Shown here: piece by piece, positions 12,101 to 23,915 of the stretch
How positions within the stretch are numbered: the first letter of the stretch is position 1
Layout of the letters: each line of letters begins with the position of its first letter
Assembly (NCBI GenBank): GCA_018894105.1
Contig: CM032128.1
Coordinates: 23,293,001-23,357,000, forward strand
Reading direction: 5' to 3'
DNA: 64,000 bases
From: Jacaranda mimosifolia
Taxonomy: Eukaryota > Streptophyta > Magnoliopsida > Lamiales > Bignoniaceae
The notes under the pieces: generated by a model
Told to the model about the DNA's origin: nothing
Seen by the model: the letters and a program-made list of their open reading frames with translations, nothing else
Databases searched by the model: none
Made by a program: the position numbers and the translations under genes

Positions 12101-14900
12101 TCAGCGTTAAAGTTGCAACTGCTGTCAGAATGCAATACAACAACAGCATTCCATCAAAACCAGTACAGAGAAACTGAATACCTCTTGACCATTTGATCCA
12201 ATTTCAAGCCACATTGTCCATGCATTTTCTGATACCAAACTAGCTGGTTATAAGACACCAGCACTAAAAGAAATGGACTTACATGCAAGTACCATTTTTT
12301 ATGCATGAGCTACTCATGCACGCTCATTAAGGCCCAACCAAAAATAGAAAAAGAAAAAGGAATTAAAAAAGGATGACGACAAGGTGGCTGTCTCATTGTT
12401 TCATGTTACATCTGATTAGAAGGGACTACAGGAAAACTCATGTGAGGAGGGTGCGGAAACCATCACACGCACGGAAACTAAGTCTCCTTAATCAATGTGG
12501 CAGTGGAAAGATGGAATTTGGACCGCGGACTCAATCTTCTAAATCCATAGTCCACATCACCAGAGACTGTAAATCCAGAAAAAATGTTATTTCTAGGACT
12601 AGTCCACCAGGGAAATTTGGATGATTTGCATCGATTATTAAGGGATTCCCCAAGCATTTTCCTTTAGCTGCTAGCGGACGGGAATAATTCTTCCTGATCT
12701 CTCACAAAACACAAAAAGAACCCCACCAAGCTCACAGAAAAAGCGTGCTGCACACAAGCACTAAGGCTTGCATAAAGATGGATATATCCGTATACATGTG
12801 TGTCTATCTGCTTATAAATGCAAAGACATATACAGAAAGAGGGAAGGGGAGAAGGACAGGATGGCATGCTACTAGAGCCTCATTCCATCTTATCAATTCC
12901 TGACACAATAGTAACCCTCACTGCCAAAAGAAACTGCCCCATAGGGAACCTACAGTTTTTGTTTCAGAACTGACATAATATCATCAGTCAGATGAGTGGA
13001 AGTAATTCTGTTTCCAGAAATGATAAGGGATAAGACTTGAGAGTATTAATAGAAAATAAATCCATCCCAACTGAGTAACTTGTGCAAGATAGCATGCATT
13101 AAGTGAGCAGTCATGTCAGACAAGTATGAAAATATAACACAAGTAAACTCAATAGTCACAAACAGATGCTAAAACATGTTTTTTAGTCAGCAATGAAATG
13201 AGACATTGCTTGTACAACCTAAAAATACAATAATGGTAGAAATTTTCAATCATTACCTTATCATCCTGATCCTTTTCAGCAAGTTGTATCATGTAATCAA
13301 GCGCCATCATAAATCCTGACTCCATCTGATCAACTCTCTTGCCAATTACTCCTTGTGCAGCCAATTGCACAGCCACCTCTTCAGATGCTTCATCCATGTT
13401 CATATCCTCCAACTGTTCTTACATGTATATGTCAAACATATAAAGTCAGTGAATCAGTAGAATTGTCTTTGGTCTGCAACTTACTAAGACATCGAAGTAT
13501 GGCAATAAGTACATAGAAAAAATGGTCTGGAAATTCTCCAACCATTAAAAAAGCATTATTTTATGGAGCAACTTGTTCTGAGAAATAATCTTGATTTTTT
13601 GCTCTGGATGAGCAGAAAGGCTCAAAGTATTTAAGGGGAAAATAATACATTTCAGTTAGGAAACCAAGACCACCTTGCACATCAGAAGGCTTCTTGCCTT
13701 TTCCATATCCTATCAAAGCATGAAATTAATGCATGTGCCCTGTTATATTTCTGAAAGACATGGGTTCATGCTCGATGGATGTTATAAGTTTCCAGATGCA
13801 TGTATAGCTGCTTTCATTTTCTCTTTTTCCAATTTTATAACAGAGAAGAATATCTTCTGCTTAATGTTTAGGTTATCAATTTGAAACAGTCTAATGTGTG
13901 TTTAAATGTCTTCTACAGGACCAATTTACAAGTGGATTAAAAAATTCTGGCCAAGGTTACCCTGATTCCTCAAGCTGGGAGGACAAGCAATCTATTTGTT
14001 GATATAAGATATCTATATATATATATATATATGCCCGAAGCCAGATCACCAAATCAAAACTTATTTGGCATATATGAATTCATAATAGCCATACAACTCA
14101 GTTTTATTCAAGGTGACTTGTTATAGTGTTGATTTACCTCCAAGACTCTTAAGACCTTAAGAACTTATTTATCAAATTTGTGTACTCTTTTTAACTGGCT
14201 GATATGCGGAAACTTATCCCAGCCAAAAACCAACTGGCATAGCCAAAGTTTACATTCTTAAATTTGTTCCGCAAAAACTGGAGAAATATCCATCTTCCAG
14301 GTAACTAGCTTCTGACAAGCAAAGAATTAGTACCGTTTAGGAGCGTGAGACAGTAAAATCTAGAATAAATAACGCTTCACATCAACATATGACCAAAATA
14401 CTGGATATGGGCAGAGTACACAAAATTAGAACTTCACCGACATCTACATTGCCACAAGTTAATAACACCGAGCAACTCAACAATACATCACACAAAAGCT
14501 TAAGGTGGAAAAATCAGCATCAGGGCCAAAGAATATACAAAATAAAAAACACAGAAAAGTAGCTTTGAAACAGAATAAAGTAATCAGGACATACGAGCTT
14601 GGCCATTTCTTCGAGAACAGAAGTGACCTGCTCACCACCTTTGAGCAGGGATTCGTACTGAGCAGCATCCCACTTTTTGTCTTCTGTTCTCTTAGTAGTT
14701 AAGTCGTCGTTCGCAAAGAATTCATTCATCGAAAAGCCTTCGGCCGGGGAAACGTTAGCCGCAAAAAGGGCCGAAAATTTAGCCCGTTTAGAAAACTGTT
14801 TGAGGTGCAAGTGGCAATGGCATCTGAGGAAAATTGATGGTTTTGAGTTTAAAAGAGAAATCAAAGAAAAGGTAATGGCTGGAAGGGCCGCACACGCCAT
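8558..14900 (-). CDS. Chloroplast protein of the At4g37920 / endoribonuclease E-like family, nine exons
   Basis: Minus-strand gene assembled by eye. Exons: 14900-14595, 13412-13257, 11635-11567, 11469-11299, 10034-9891, 9801-9646, 9548-9483, 9229-9170, 8602-8558 (stop TAG). All introns are GT-AG and all eight are phase 0, so every exon is a multiple of three. The product is 390 residues. The N-terminal 45 or so are Ser/Leu/Arg-rich with few acids, like a plastid transit peptide. Conserved-looking blocks are GKRVDQMESGFMMALDYM, LLCRTPKKESRHELLRRVA, EEARNMMGGGILDERNDRG, RKPLPVRPGMFLETV and the C-terminus TLQILQEIAF. These match my memory of the Arabidopsis protein annotated as endoribonuclease E-like; its biochemical role is not certain. 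The fifth donor (GTCCAT) is weak. A TATA-like GTTTTATATT lies about 55 bp upstream. Everything appears intact. Family call fairly sure, function not. Confidence 0.85.
9098..9160. repeat. Compound GC/GT/GA microsatellite in intron 8
   Basis: A run of GC dinucleotides passes into GT and then GA repeats. It lies only about 10 bases beyond the donor of the intron between exons 8 and 9 and is purine-pyrimidine alternating, hence length-variable and possibly Z-DNA-forming. Confidence 0.95.
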
Positions 14901-15004
14901 GGAAGAAGAAGACCACTCTGGTTTTACTGAGACAGCAGCAGTAGGAAGAAAATATAAAACCCAGTAAAGAGAAAACGATTAGACAATGATAAAAGAAAGG
15001 GAAA

Positions 15005-15449
15005 GGCTTTGTTTGTTTGTAAATTGAGTTATTCTTCCAAAATATTTTGGATTTTGGGAGAATAGATTTTGAGTAGTGGGATTGGAGAATGTGATAGTTG
15101 TTTATTTGTATTTTGGGAGAATGAATTGAGAGAAAATATTTGGTTTGTTTGTGTTTTGGGGAAGATAAGATGTCATATCAATGACTTTTTTGTTGAATTT
15201 TGGGGTGAAATAAGTATTTTAAAATTATTTATATATGTGTATATATAGATTGTATGAGTGATAATATATATATTTATAATAATGAAAGAATGTGGGATGC
15301 ATTAAGGAATGGTGTGGAGTTGGGAATAGTAGGGATTTTTTGGGAATAAATTTTGTATTTTGGAAGTGAAATTGGGGAATGTATAGTGTTTGTTTGTTTA
15401 AATTTTGAAAGTTGAAAAACAAAATGGGAGTTTGCAACCAAACAAGGCC
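15005..15449 (+). mobile_element. MITE family A, complete copy (hAT-like)
   Basis: A 445-bp AT-rich element with terminal inverted repeats: left GGCTTTGTTTGTTTG, right (reverse complement) GGCCTTGTTTGGTTG. Flanking 8-mers (14997-15004 aagggaaa and 15450-15457 aaagaaaa) agree at 6 of 8 bases, so an 8-bp hAT-type duplication is plausible but decayed. There is no coding capacity. Relatives lie at 2250-2490, 49629-51200 and 60850-61239. It lies between the nine-exon gene's promoter and the tRNA. Confidence 0.7.
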
Positions 15450-15536
15450 AAAGAAAATGATAATTAACAAGAAAAAGAATAAATAATAACAATAAAAGAA
15501 AAAGCGAAAGTATCAAAATACGGAAGAAGAAATCGG

Positions 15537-15542
15537 AAAAAA
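15537..15542 (-). terminator. RNA polymerase III terminator of tRNA-Lys
   Basis: A run of six T on the minus strand starts 17 bases after the tRNA discriminator base. Confidence 0.8.
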
Positions 15543-15558
15543 TGGGAAAGATACGATA

Positions 15559-15631
15559 CGCCGTCTGTGGGAATCGAACCCACGACCACATGGTTAAAAG
15601 CCATGCGCTCTACCGGCTGAGCTAAGACGGC
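15559..15631 (-). tRNA. tRNA-Lys (anticodon UUU)
   Basis: The minus strand folds into a complete cloverleaf. The 7-bp acceptor stem (GCCGTCT with AGACGGC) is perfect. There is a D-arm GCTCAGCCGGTAGAGC, an anticodon stem CATGG/CCATG with loop CTTTTAA (anticodon TTT), a five-base variable loop, a T-arm GTGGG TTCGAAT CCCAC and discriminator G. It is 73 nt without an encoded CCA or intron, as in plant nuclear tRNA-Lys. The internal A box (TAGCTCAGCCGGTAGAG) and B box (GGTTCGAATCC) are intact. A T6 terminator follows. Confidence 0.97.
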
Positions 15632-16148
15632 ATGCAGCTTAATAATTGTTATACAATTTTATAACTTGAGTCTCACGCTCATATTCAAAAAACATTCTTG
15701 GTTCGACATTTAAATATAAGTAACTAGACATATTTTTTATAAAAAATAATAATAAATGTAAAATTGATAGGCCAAACTTTCAATTGTACATATCAAAATA
15801 TATTTTTATTTCCAAAAATCCCAAATGAATCTCTTTCGAAACATTTTCAGAAAGTATTACCCAAAACATGTATGTGTAACAAACATTAATATTAATTGTG
15901 ATTGAACTCGAATATGAGAGGATAATTGGTTGTGTTATGGAATAATCATTTTGCATTTAAGAGTATTCTAAAAATAAAAAATACGATTTCTAAATCATTT
16001 TCAATGAAAATACTTGATTTTTTCAGTCTCATGCCTATAACCATCTTTATCAAACTCAAAATACATACTAATTTAAAAATAATTAAAATCTACTAATTAA
16101 TTAAATAATAATTTTTTATTCCCCCAAGATAATGCGATGCATACTAAT
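15632..16148. other. AT-rich spacer
   Basis: Between the tRNA and the next MITE. I see no gene, repeat or conserved motif. Confidence 0.6.
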
Positions 16149-16508
16149 GGCCTGTTTGGTTTTATTTCCATTTCCAATTTTCATTTCCATCATTTCTAAA
16201 ATAGTGAGAATTAGTTATGTGATGTGATGTGGAAAAGGAAATGTATTTGGATGAAATGTTTGGAAATGTAATTATTATGTTGGAAATGTAATGATTATGT
16301 AGATTGTAGGTGGAGAGAGATAGAAATAATGGAATAGAGAGAGAAGATATATAGGTTATTGGGAAAAGATATATAGGTTATTGGAGAATGCATTTTGAAA
16401 ATGAAAATTGAAATTATGTTGGGTGAAATTTTTTAAAAAGTGATGATTTCTATTTTTAGAATAGTAAAATTGGTGGAAAAGGGGTTTGGAAATAAAACCA
16501 AACAGGCT
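16149..16508 (+). mobile_element. MITE family B, copy 1
   Basis: A 360-bp element. The left end GGCCTGTTTGGTTTTATTTC and the reverse complement of the right end (AGCCTGTTTGGTTTTATTTC) pair almost perfectly. The inside is AT-rich with a purine block (GGAGAGAGATAGAAATAATG). The same sequence, reversed, is at 60348-60711. No clear target duplication. No coding capacity. Confidence 0.75.
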
Positions 16509-16990
16509 CAAAATTTAATAATAATTTTTTGTTATAATACTATTTAATTGATGAGACAAAGAATATAGTGGAATCCACAATAATTTAAATAATAATATTT
16601 AATAATATGTATTAAAATTATTTAATATTAGTACCTAAACAATAATTTCCAATACACATTTTTAACGCTTCATTCCCCCAAAGTTCTAGGAACGGACTTG
16701 GAGACTATAACAGGGAAAGTCTTCAATTTTATAGAAATGAATTCAATATCAGTGTCAGCCTCACTTCCTCTTATAGCGATAGGATTCCTTTTTGCTTCTG
16801 GAAAAAATTTGTACCGGCAAATTCAATCATGTTTCCTTATCACAGGAAAATCAATACTTGATGTGGGCATCTAATAATGTAAGGGCACTTTGGTAAAATA
16901 ATTAAAAAAGGCCCCATAGACTTAATAATAAAAGGGTCAGAGAACAAAGGACAAGTTAAACCAATGAAAAAAGGGGCAAGAAATCCTAAT
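16509..16990. other. AT-rich DNA that may include part of the 5' LTR of gypsy relic 1
   Basis: No gene is visible. The 5' LTR of the gypsy relic should begin somewhere here, but its outer edge could not be fixed because I found no second LTR to compare. Confidence 0.4.
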
Positions 16991-17215
16991 AAACTCAAGC
17001 CCACAAAAAAAATAATATATATATATATATAAATACCAAACCTTAGAAAAAACTTGTGCATAAGAAATCATTCTCAAAGAATCATGAAGTTTTGAGAACA
17101 TTGGAGAGCCAAAAATCTCTATACGCATTCAAGAGAAAATGAACTGACGTGCTTGCTATCTATTGAAAAGGATGCTCCATTTTTGTGCAACATCATTTTG
17201 GCTCCATTTGTGGAA

Positions 17216-18580
17216 ACTCTAAAGAACGAAGTAGGAATACTGAGAATGCGGACTAGATCAAAAGCTCACAACTCAAGCAATTAGGTGCTCTAATGTTGAA
17301 GAATATGAAAAGTCACCAACCTTGAACACCATTTTACCTAGTGGAGGAACCAACTTCGAACGCACCAATTGCACCGAAGGAGACACTTGTGTAATAAGAA
17401 CCACCTTTTGGGGATCCCATTTTACTCATAACCCAAGTGGTCGGCGGTTGCCCAATATATTGTGGAGTGCCACCTAAGGTGTTGTAGTAATCCTCCCACT
17501 AGAGCTAGGGGGCTTCGTCCTCCCCAAAGAGAACTAAGCAAAGAGCCAATTCTGAACATGAAACTACTCCTTCCCTTATGTCCCAGTAGAGGTATACACA
17601 ATCATCACTTCAAGTAGATTCCACCTAATGTGTATGTTGGAGTCCAGGCACATTCTTTAGTGTCATAGCCCTCAAGAGGAATAGGAAGCCAATACCACTT
17701 TCTAGCTTTCGCTCTATTGAGGTGCAACCTTTTTTCCCAACCATCTTGATGGAAGCACTTCCTCTTACAATGAAGGTAGCCTATTTATCGAATTTTAATG
17801 GCACTGCAAACCATTAAGAGCACTTGGACAATTTCTTGGTGTGAATAGAGCTCTACAACTTGAGTGAAGCTGTATACTACAAGTTGTTCTGTACCACACT
17901 CATAAAGCATGCCTTGACGTGGTTCAACTAGAAGCCAACCTGATCTATCACTGGATAGAAAGTGTTGGCACAGTGCTTTCTCCAAAACTTCTCCATCAAC
18001 TGTAAGTACCCACAAACAACTACATACTTATTCACCATCAAGCAGAAGATGGTGAATCCCTGAGGAACTAGCTCAACTACTTTATCTAAGTGTGCATGAA
18101 AGCCTCTATATTAGCCATAAGCTTCTACTCAGCATCATCCAACAGAATCTAAAGCACTTGAAATTTTAGGAGTTGACTGCCTAGGAACCTCCTGTTACTC
18201 TAGAAAAGCTCCTGTCACGCATAGAGAAATACATAAGGATTGATGAGACTGTGACCCCTCAAGATGCAGCAAGCACAATGTGCGAGAGGAAAGGACTAAC
18301 ACTAGTAGGAAGCCAAAGAACGAGAACACAGTCCCCTACAAAAATCCTTCAAATACACTACTTTTGAATGTCTTGAGAGCAAAAATACTCCTAGTTACTG
18401 AACAACAAGGTTTAGCCGAATAACCCTAATGGTTGTGGAGAACCCAAAAAGGCAAAAATCCTAAAGTACTACAACTTTCATTGTGGCCAAGGATATACTA
18501 CTAAGGAATGCCACAATTAGAAAGATAAGAGAGAAAAGTTGATCTAGCATGGCTACATAAAAGAATACATGGTCTAAAGG
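17216..18580 (+). pseudogene. Decayed Tat-like gypsy gag
   Basis: Read through stops and frame changes, the plus strand gives recognisable gag phrases: TTLIKHALTWFN, then NFSINCKYPQTTTYLFTIKQ, a KAPVTHREIHKD region, and finally KYYNFHCGQGYTTKECHN followed by LIWHGYIKEYM. The last corresponds to the conserved C-terminal CxFHxxHGHxTEEC region of Tat/Athila-type gag, with the first Cys changed to Tyr. The same blocks appear on the minus strand at 27240-29100. Many stops make it non-functional. Confidence 0.65.
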
Positions 18581-18999
18581 TTAAATAAATCTAAAAAGCA
18601 GTCAAACCAAAAATGAGTAAAGACACACATGCTCATCTGGAGAGGTTTAGATCCAAGAGAGATGCTTTAGTAGCAAAAACTGCACTCAAAGGAATATTTA
18701 TGGAGAGAGAGCCATTATTAGCAACTTAGTCCATGTAGTAGAAGTAGGAGACACACCCAATCTCAATAAATGCGTCCCTCAAGATACCTTGTAGTATATC
18801 TTTTTCCCTTTTAAATTAGTGTATCTAGTAAGCAAAATTTCATTTTCATTGACTTAGGCAAAAAGTTTTGTTTCCATTATGAATAAAGGCCCGTTCAACT
18901 AAAGAGATAGCAATTGTTTACTCTTTACTTCTTCAATAAAGTGTCATGAAGTTGTTCTGTACATATACCTCTTTTTTTTGCGCAACAATTACTCACATG
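18581..18999. other. Unassigned interior of gypsy relic 1
   Basis: No domain of protease or pol can be read in any frame, although pol would be expected after gag here. Confidence 0.5.
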
Positions 19000-19310
19000 A
19001 ACATCTTCGGGGAGTTCCCCAGTGCTTCTCTCTACAGAGCAACATCTCCACAGTTGCCCCCAAATGGCTCCCTCCATGAAGAAATATCTCCATGGAGTCC
19101 CCAAGCGACTCCCTCCACAGAGCACCATCTCTATGGGAGCCCCCCAGTGGCTCTCTTTCCATGGAACAATATCTCCATGAGAGTCCCTAAGTGGTTCCCT
19201 TCAAAGAACAACGTCTTCATAGGAGTCCCTAAACGGTTCTCTCTATGGAATAACATCTCCGAGGGAGATGCTAAGAATCTCCCTCCACGGAGGGGCATCT
19301 TATTAGCAGG
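19000..19310 (+). repeat. Minisatellite, 41-45 bp unit, about seven copies
   Basis: Degenerate tandem units built around ATCTCCATGGGAGTCCCCAA and a CTCCCTCCATGGAACA half. Because unit lengths stay near multiples of three, the plus strand is open for 142 codons (18946-19374) and the minus strand for 70 and 67 codons, each with a 14-15-residue periodic peptide. No protein family matches. It lies in the non-coding part of gypsy relic 1. Confidence 0.8.
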
Positions 19311-19559
19311 AGTCATCAAGAAACTCACCTTACCAAGAAACAAATTGTTTGAGGTGTTTGTGCATGTTCTTTAGAGCACCTTTGATAACTTTATGGTGCA
19401 ATTTCATGATACAGTCCTTCCGATAGTACTGATCATCAAGTGCTTGTCGTATATTTTCCTTAGAGGAATGTGGCAACACCATAATACTTTAAAAATTAAT
19501 TCACATTGATACTTGAATTAACATGGTATAAGCTTCCAAAGAAGTACATGGTTGCATAC

Positions 19560-20480
19560 TCAAAGTTAACTATCAAACCTCCCCAGGAATGCGTGACCAA
19601 TGCACAACTTTTTGTCAACTCGGCACCTAATAATAAAACCCCTCATAAATGAGGCTTGCGATCCAACTTTACTGTAGCAATTGTTAGTAATGTCCAGAAC
19701 TATTAAGTGGGACCCTTCACAAAATGTCACTGTAACACTGAATGTTTGTAAGTCCTCACCAATGAGGTACTTGATCACATCCAAAACAAACGATTGACTC
19801 TTATGACAAAACCTCTTTGCCAAAGTGTTAAATAAATTCTAATGAAATTGATCATGTATCACAATAAGACTTATTATTAAGGTACTCAGCAAATTCTAAG
19901 TATGTTGATGAATCATCTTAAATAGATCCCCTTGTGGAACATGCAGGCGCTCTCTATGCACCACTGTACATGACTTGGCGTATAACCACTACCCGACTCC
20001 TCTGTAAGTGCATGGTCGCTGTGTGTGAGCCCATTCAAAACTCTCTCTGAAGGCAAGTGGTTGTATCCTAGTGAAATGAATGAATAACTAGAATACTTAG
20101 ACCGACATCGCATAAGCTCACTGTGAGGGCTCCAAGGAGGAATGTGACTGCATCCTCAAAATTGACCACCTAACTCTTCCAAGGATATGTGGCCGATCGC
20201 CACCCTTTATTATAAAAGATTTCATGTCTGGTGATAAAACCTCTTGAACAAAATTTGCACTCTGATGTCATCACGATACTTAGATTTTCCAAACCCTAGC
20301 TAGAGAGACACCCAACTATGCCCACAATATGGAACCTCGCCTATAAGGCACTCAATTAACTTCAGCGAATAAATTAAGCATCAGGACAGGACCTCACAAG
20401 TGAGGCACTCAACTAAACTTGACTCAAGGGGCTAAGTATTACGATAAGACCATCTCAGTGAGGTTTGCACATATATTCAC
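19560..20480 (+). repeat. Degenerate tandem region shared by both gypsy relics
   Basis: It holds repeated phrases around TCAACTATCAAACCTCC and GACCTCACAAGTGAGGCACT. The reverse complement of 26310-27170 gives the same phrases (TCAACTATCAGGCCCCTC; GACCTCTTGAATGAGGC). The order relative to gag is the same in both relics, so it is an old family-specific segment and not chance. Confidence 0.6.
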
Positions 20481-21200
20481 ACACTCATCTACAACTTAAT
20501 AAAATCCCTTTAAGGGATCTTGTTACAAAGCTTAATAAGAAGATGCTTCGTACTTTAAGCTCACTTTGATAACATAACAACACTCGAGAGTAAGTTAATT
20601 AACTAAGTATATTCATGAAATCGACAAGAATATTTCTAAGTCACTAGCCGAGTGCCAATTTTCAGTAAAAATTGTAAGTGCTCTTTGAACAGTCTTATCT
20701 ACCATGACATTTGACAAAACCAAAGTGTTCCAAAAAAGAACTGGTGTTCGGCCGTCAGCACCTCAGCCTGGCTTGACACCCCAGTATGGCAGGCACCCAA
20801 CTTGTAGCAGCATAACCAGACGCTCGTTGGGCACCCAGCATCCAAACAATAAGTTGGCATCCATACTAGACCCGCTTGCCCACCTAACAAACTCCATATG
20901 ACTACCCTAAGTGGACAACCATCACGAGGTAAATATAAAAACATAGTAATGCGCTATTGACACTACGAAAGCAATGATATTCACAGACAATGAGTCTTCC
21001 AAGTGACTCTGTGCTAGAAAGAGTATGTCAATACTCTAACTGCCACAATAAAGGTATGAGATCTAGCAACACGACAAATGCAAAAGCCACTATGCGTCTT
21101 GCTGATACTTAACCACCTGAAGAAGGACAAGCGGGGTTGATGACGACCATAATCATTGTTAGTTCTCTCGATGAAACTCACTTAGGGACACTCCTAATAA

Positions 21201-23701
21201 AGAAATTGCAGCCATGCGAAGTGGAAAAATCATTGGTGTGCGAAGAGTTGCCTTCCTAATAAAACCTTCAAAGTCGCAACTGAAGGATCTTCTAAGGAAC
21301 ACCTCCACAAGGTACTCTTTTTATGGTTCAATTTTTGTGCTTTTAGTTATTTGTTTATTTTTCATGGGACTTATCGGCTTTCCTTTTAGGCATAGACTTA
21401 CTCTATTTTTAATATTTTAGATCGTTATGCATTTTTTGAATTTCAGCTTTGTGCTCATCATTAAAGGCTTTGATTTTTGGGGATAGTGTATTCTAAAATA
21501 TTTTTGCTTTGTGCATGATGATATTGAATTTGAGAAGGTGAGTGATGTTTATCAGTTTTTAGCTTTTCTCATATATGTTTTATATTTTAGTTGTAGTACC
21601 CATAGTGATTTGCTTGGACAATTTATGTATTTATGTGGTTAGATATATGGTGCATATTGCTACTTTGCTCTATCATCTTGTTTTTGTTCTTGATTTCGGA
21701 CTATGTTATTTAGTTATGCTGATAAATTTTGCTGCATTTTTGTTATTTTCATTGCTCTTTGGAGTGTCGATCTTAAATATTCTTTGCTATTTGGCTATAT
21801 CTAGACTTAGTGGAAACCATTTATTCGGGTGTCATAATATAAATATCTGTTGGTTCAAATGACTCTTCCAAAATGTCTTCAAAATGACAAGAGACATGGG
21901 TGCAATTGTTGTTTGTCCTTTAAGAAAAAGCAAAAAGTACATAGTTGGAATTATATTAAGCTAAAATTATTCATATTAATAAAAATCTAAGTTCTACTTT
22001 AAGTAAAAATCAACAGAAGGAAGTTATTGTGGTACCTTTTTTGTTTTAAATTCTTAATGTGTGAGTCATTATTTTTTCAGTCTATTTTTAAGTTTATGTT
22101 TTTCTCTTTTTTTATGTTCTTTATCTAAATGTTATGTTTAAAATAAGGTATTTTTTTGGGAAGCAATTGATATTTTTATTTTCTCTAATTAATTTTAATT
22201 TTTTTTACCACTTCTAAATATTGTATGACTATTTGATTGTACATTTATGCTGTGAATAGTACTTGACTTTTATATTTTTCTATGAGCAAAAAGATAATTT
22301 TATTAGATAATAACATGCTTTAAGTAAAGTTATTTTAAGATATATTAGAGTAGTTGTGTTAAAATTAAGTTTGTTGATGTTGCTTGTTTATTTTGTCTTT
22401 GTTATAGTTGTTTCATTCATTTGTAGGTCATTGTATATAGTTTTAGTTGTTATTTTCTTAATTTGTGATGTATGGTAGACACTTTTTTCTTTTTGTATGA
22501 TTCAATTAAATTGAAAAAATTAAATTAGATGTGTTATTTTGAAGCTATTCTCATATATGTTTCATTTTTTAATTATAGTGCTTGCATTGATCCGCTAGGG
22601 TAGTGTGGAGGTAGATTTATTGGACTAATCATGTTTAGAAAAGGTTTTTTAATACTTTATTAATTTGTTTTGCTTAAGATATGGCATATTTTAATATGTT
22701 GGCTCTTGCTTCCAGTTTGCAAGCATACTTTTAGGTTGTCATTATGAATTATATTGATTTCTATTTGTGTTTTGTTTTCAAAAGTAGCTGAGCTTATTTT
22801 CATTTCCCGACGTCAATGGTAAATTTTCAGCTACTATTTTAAATATTATTAGTTATTTAGGCATGCTCACATTAAACATATATATTTTCAGCTACTATTT
22901 TAAATATTATTAGTTATTTAGGCATGCTCACATTAAACATATATATTATGTGTGTGGTGTGTTTTTCATTAGTTTTCCTTCTTATAGTAAAACCTTAGGA
23001 CTCACTACATTGTAGTTATAAATAATCAAGGTAAAGAAAAGTGAAAACTCCATAATGAAAAGGACAGGTCAACTTGCAAATCAATGACTGAAGAAGAAAA
23101 GTCTTGCCTTCTTCAGTGATGTAGAGAAAAATATAGGCACCCATGTTTATTTTGCAAGGATGGGGGATGTTGTTGTACATCAACTAGTATTGATAGGAAA
23201 TAGTACATCAATCGTAATGAAGATATTTTTTTTCCTTAGAAAATAGTACAAATAGTGCAACAAGCACAAGTAATGCCTTATTTCAAGCTCAATATTGTGG
23301 TATGAGATAATTATAAATATATATTATTGATATAGACACACTTTTTTGTGTATTTCATTCAAATTCTATTAAAATGTTCATGAATTTAATCACCATTTAA
23401 TCATCTTATTATAGATAATAGTAGTGGTAGCACCAATGCTACAATAGGACAATGTGTGGTGAATATTCAGCTGCTTGATTGCTTTTCTAGAGTTTCTAAT
23501 AACCAACAATTTCTTTGGAATTACCAAGTGTGCCTTTGTTTCAATATTAAAATACTTTTTAGATTTTGTCGAGAACCTCCTACTTTTTGTTATTCGTTAG
23601 GAGAAATCGCATTAGTTCTTTTTCACTTGTAATCCAATACTCTATCATTAGTTCACATATGATCTATCTAGCATTGGTCATCACTTTTGTAAAAGAGTAA
23701 G
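21201..23701. other. T-rich DNA, no gene recognised
   Basis: A long AT-rich stretch. The open frame at 21575-21862 gives a hydrophobic translation typical of T-rich non-coding DNA. A short coding-like patch near 23040-23220 could not be assigned. Its right part may belong to the Helitron relic that continues after the nested Mutator-like element. Confidence 0.5.
22824..22945 (+). repeat. Perfect tandem duplication, 2 x 61 bp
   Basis: Two identical 61-bp units, starting TTTTCAGCTACTATTTTAAA, at 22824-22884 and 22885-22945. Complete identity points to a recent duplication. Confidence 0.95.
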
Positions 23702-23710
23702 CACATATAA
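23702..23710. repeat. Target-site duplication, left (cacatataa)
   Basis: Nine bases identical to 25131-25139, flanking the Mutator-like element. Confidence 0.85.
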
Positions 23711-23870
23711 GGGCTAAAATATTTTTACCCCTACAAAATGCGAAATTATTTGTTTACCCCCTTGTGATAAAAAAAAATAAAAATTGATACGTCCCTTTAT
23801 GTTTTTAAACTGTGGCTCACTGCTTCCTTTCGTGTACGTGAGTTGAGATATACACTATATGGACAAAAAT

Positions 23871-23915
<45 letters not shown>

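Larger units (their letters stand above)
16991..21200 (+). mobile_element. Ty3/gypsy relic 1 (Tat-like), gag only, plus strand
   Basis: The left part looks like the end of an LTR: a TATA run near 17010-17035, then about 150 bp ending CA at 17192. A Tat-type primer-binding region follows (17193-17210, TCATTTTGGCTCCATTTG). A decayed gag comes next (17216-18580). No protease, reverse transcriptase or integrase is found after gag. Instead there are repeat arrays (19000-19310) and a long region (19560-20480) that also occurs, inverted, in relic 2 at 26310-27170. The 3' LTR was not found. Boundaries are approximate. Confidence 0.6.

Noticed and set aside
18925..19343. Glycine-rich minus-strand frames at 18925-19128 and 19131-19343
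   Set aside because: Periodicity is that of the 41-45-bp minisatellite; treated as repeat-derived and not as a gene.
21575..21862. Hydrophobic 95-codon frame resembling a membrane protein
   Set aside because: T-rich DNA gives Phe/Leu/Ile-rich translations in any frame; no start context, no homologous pattern, no neighbours.
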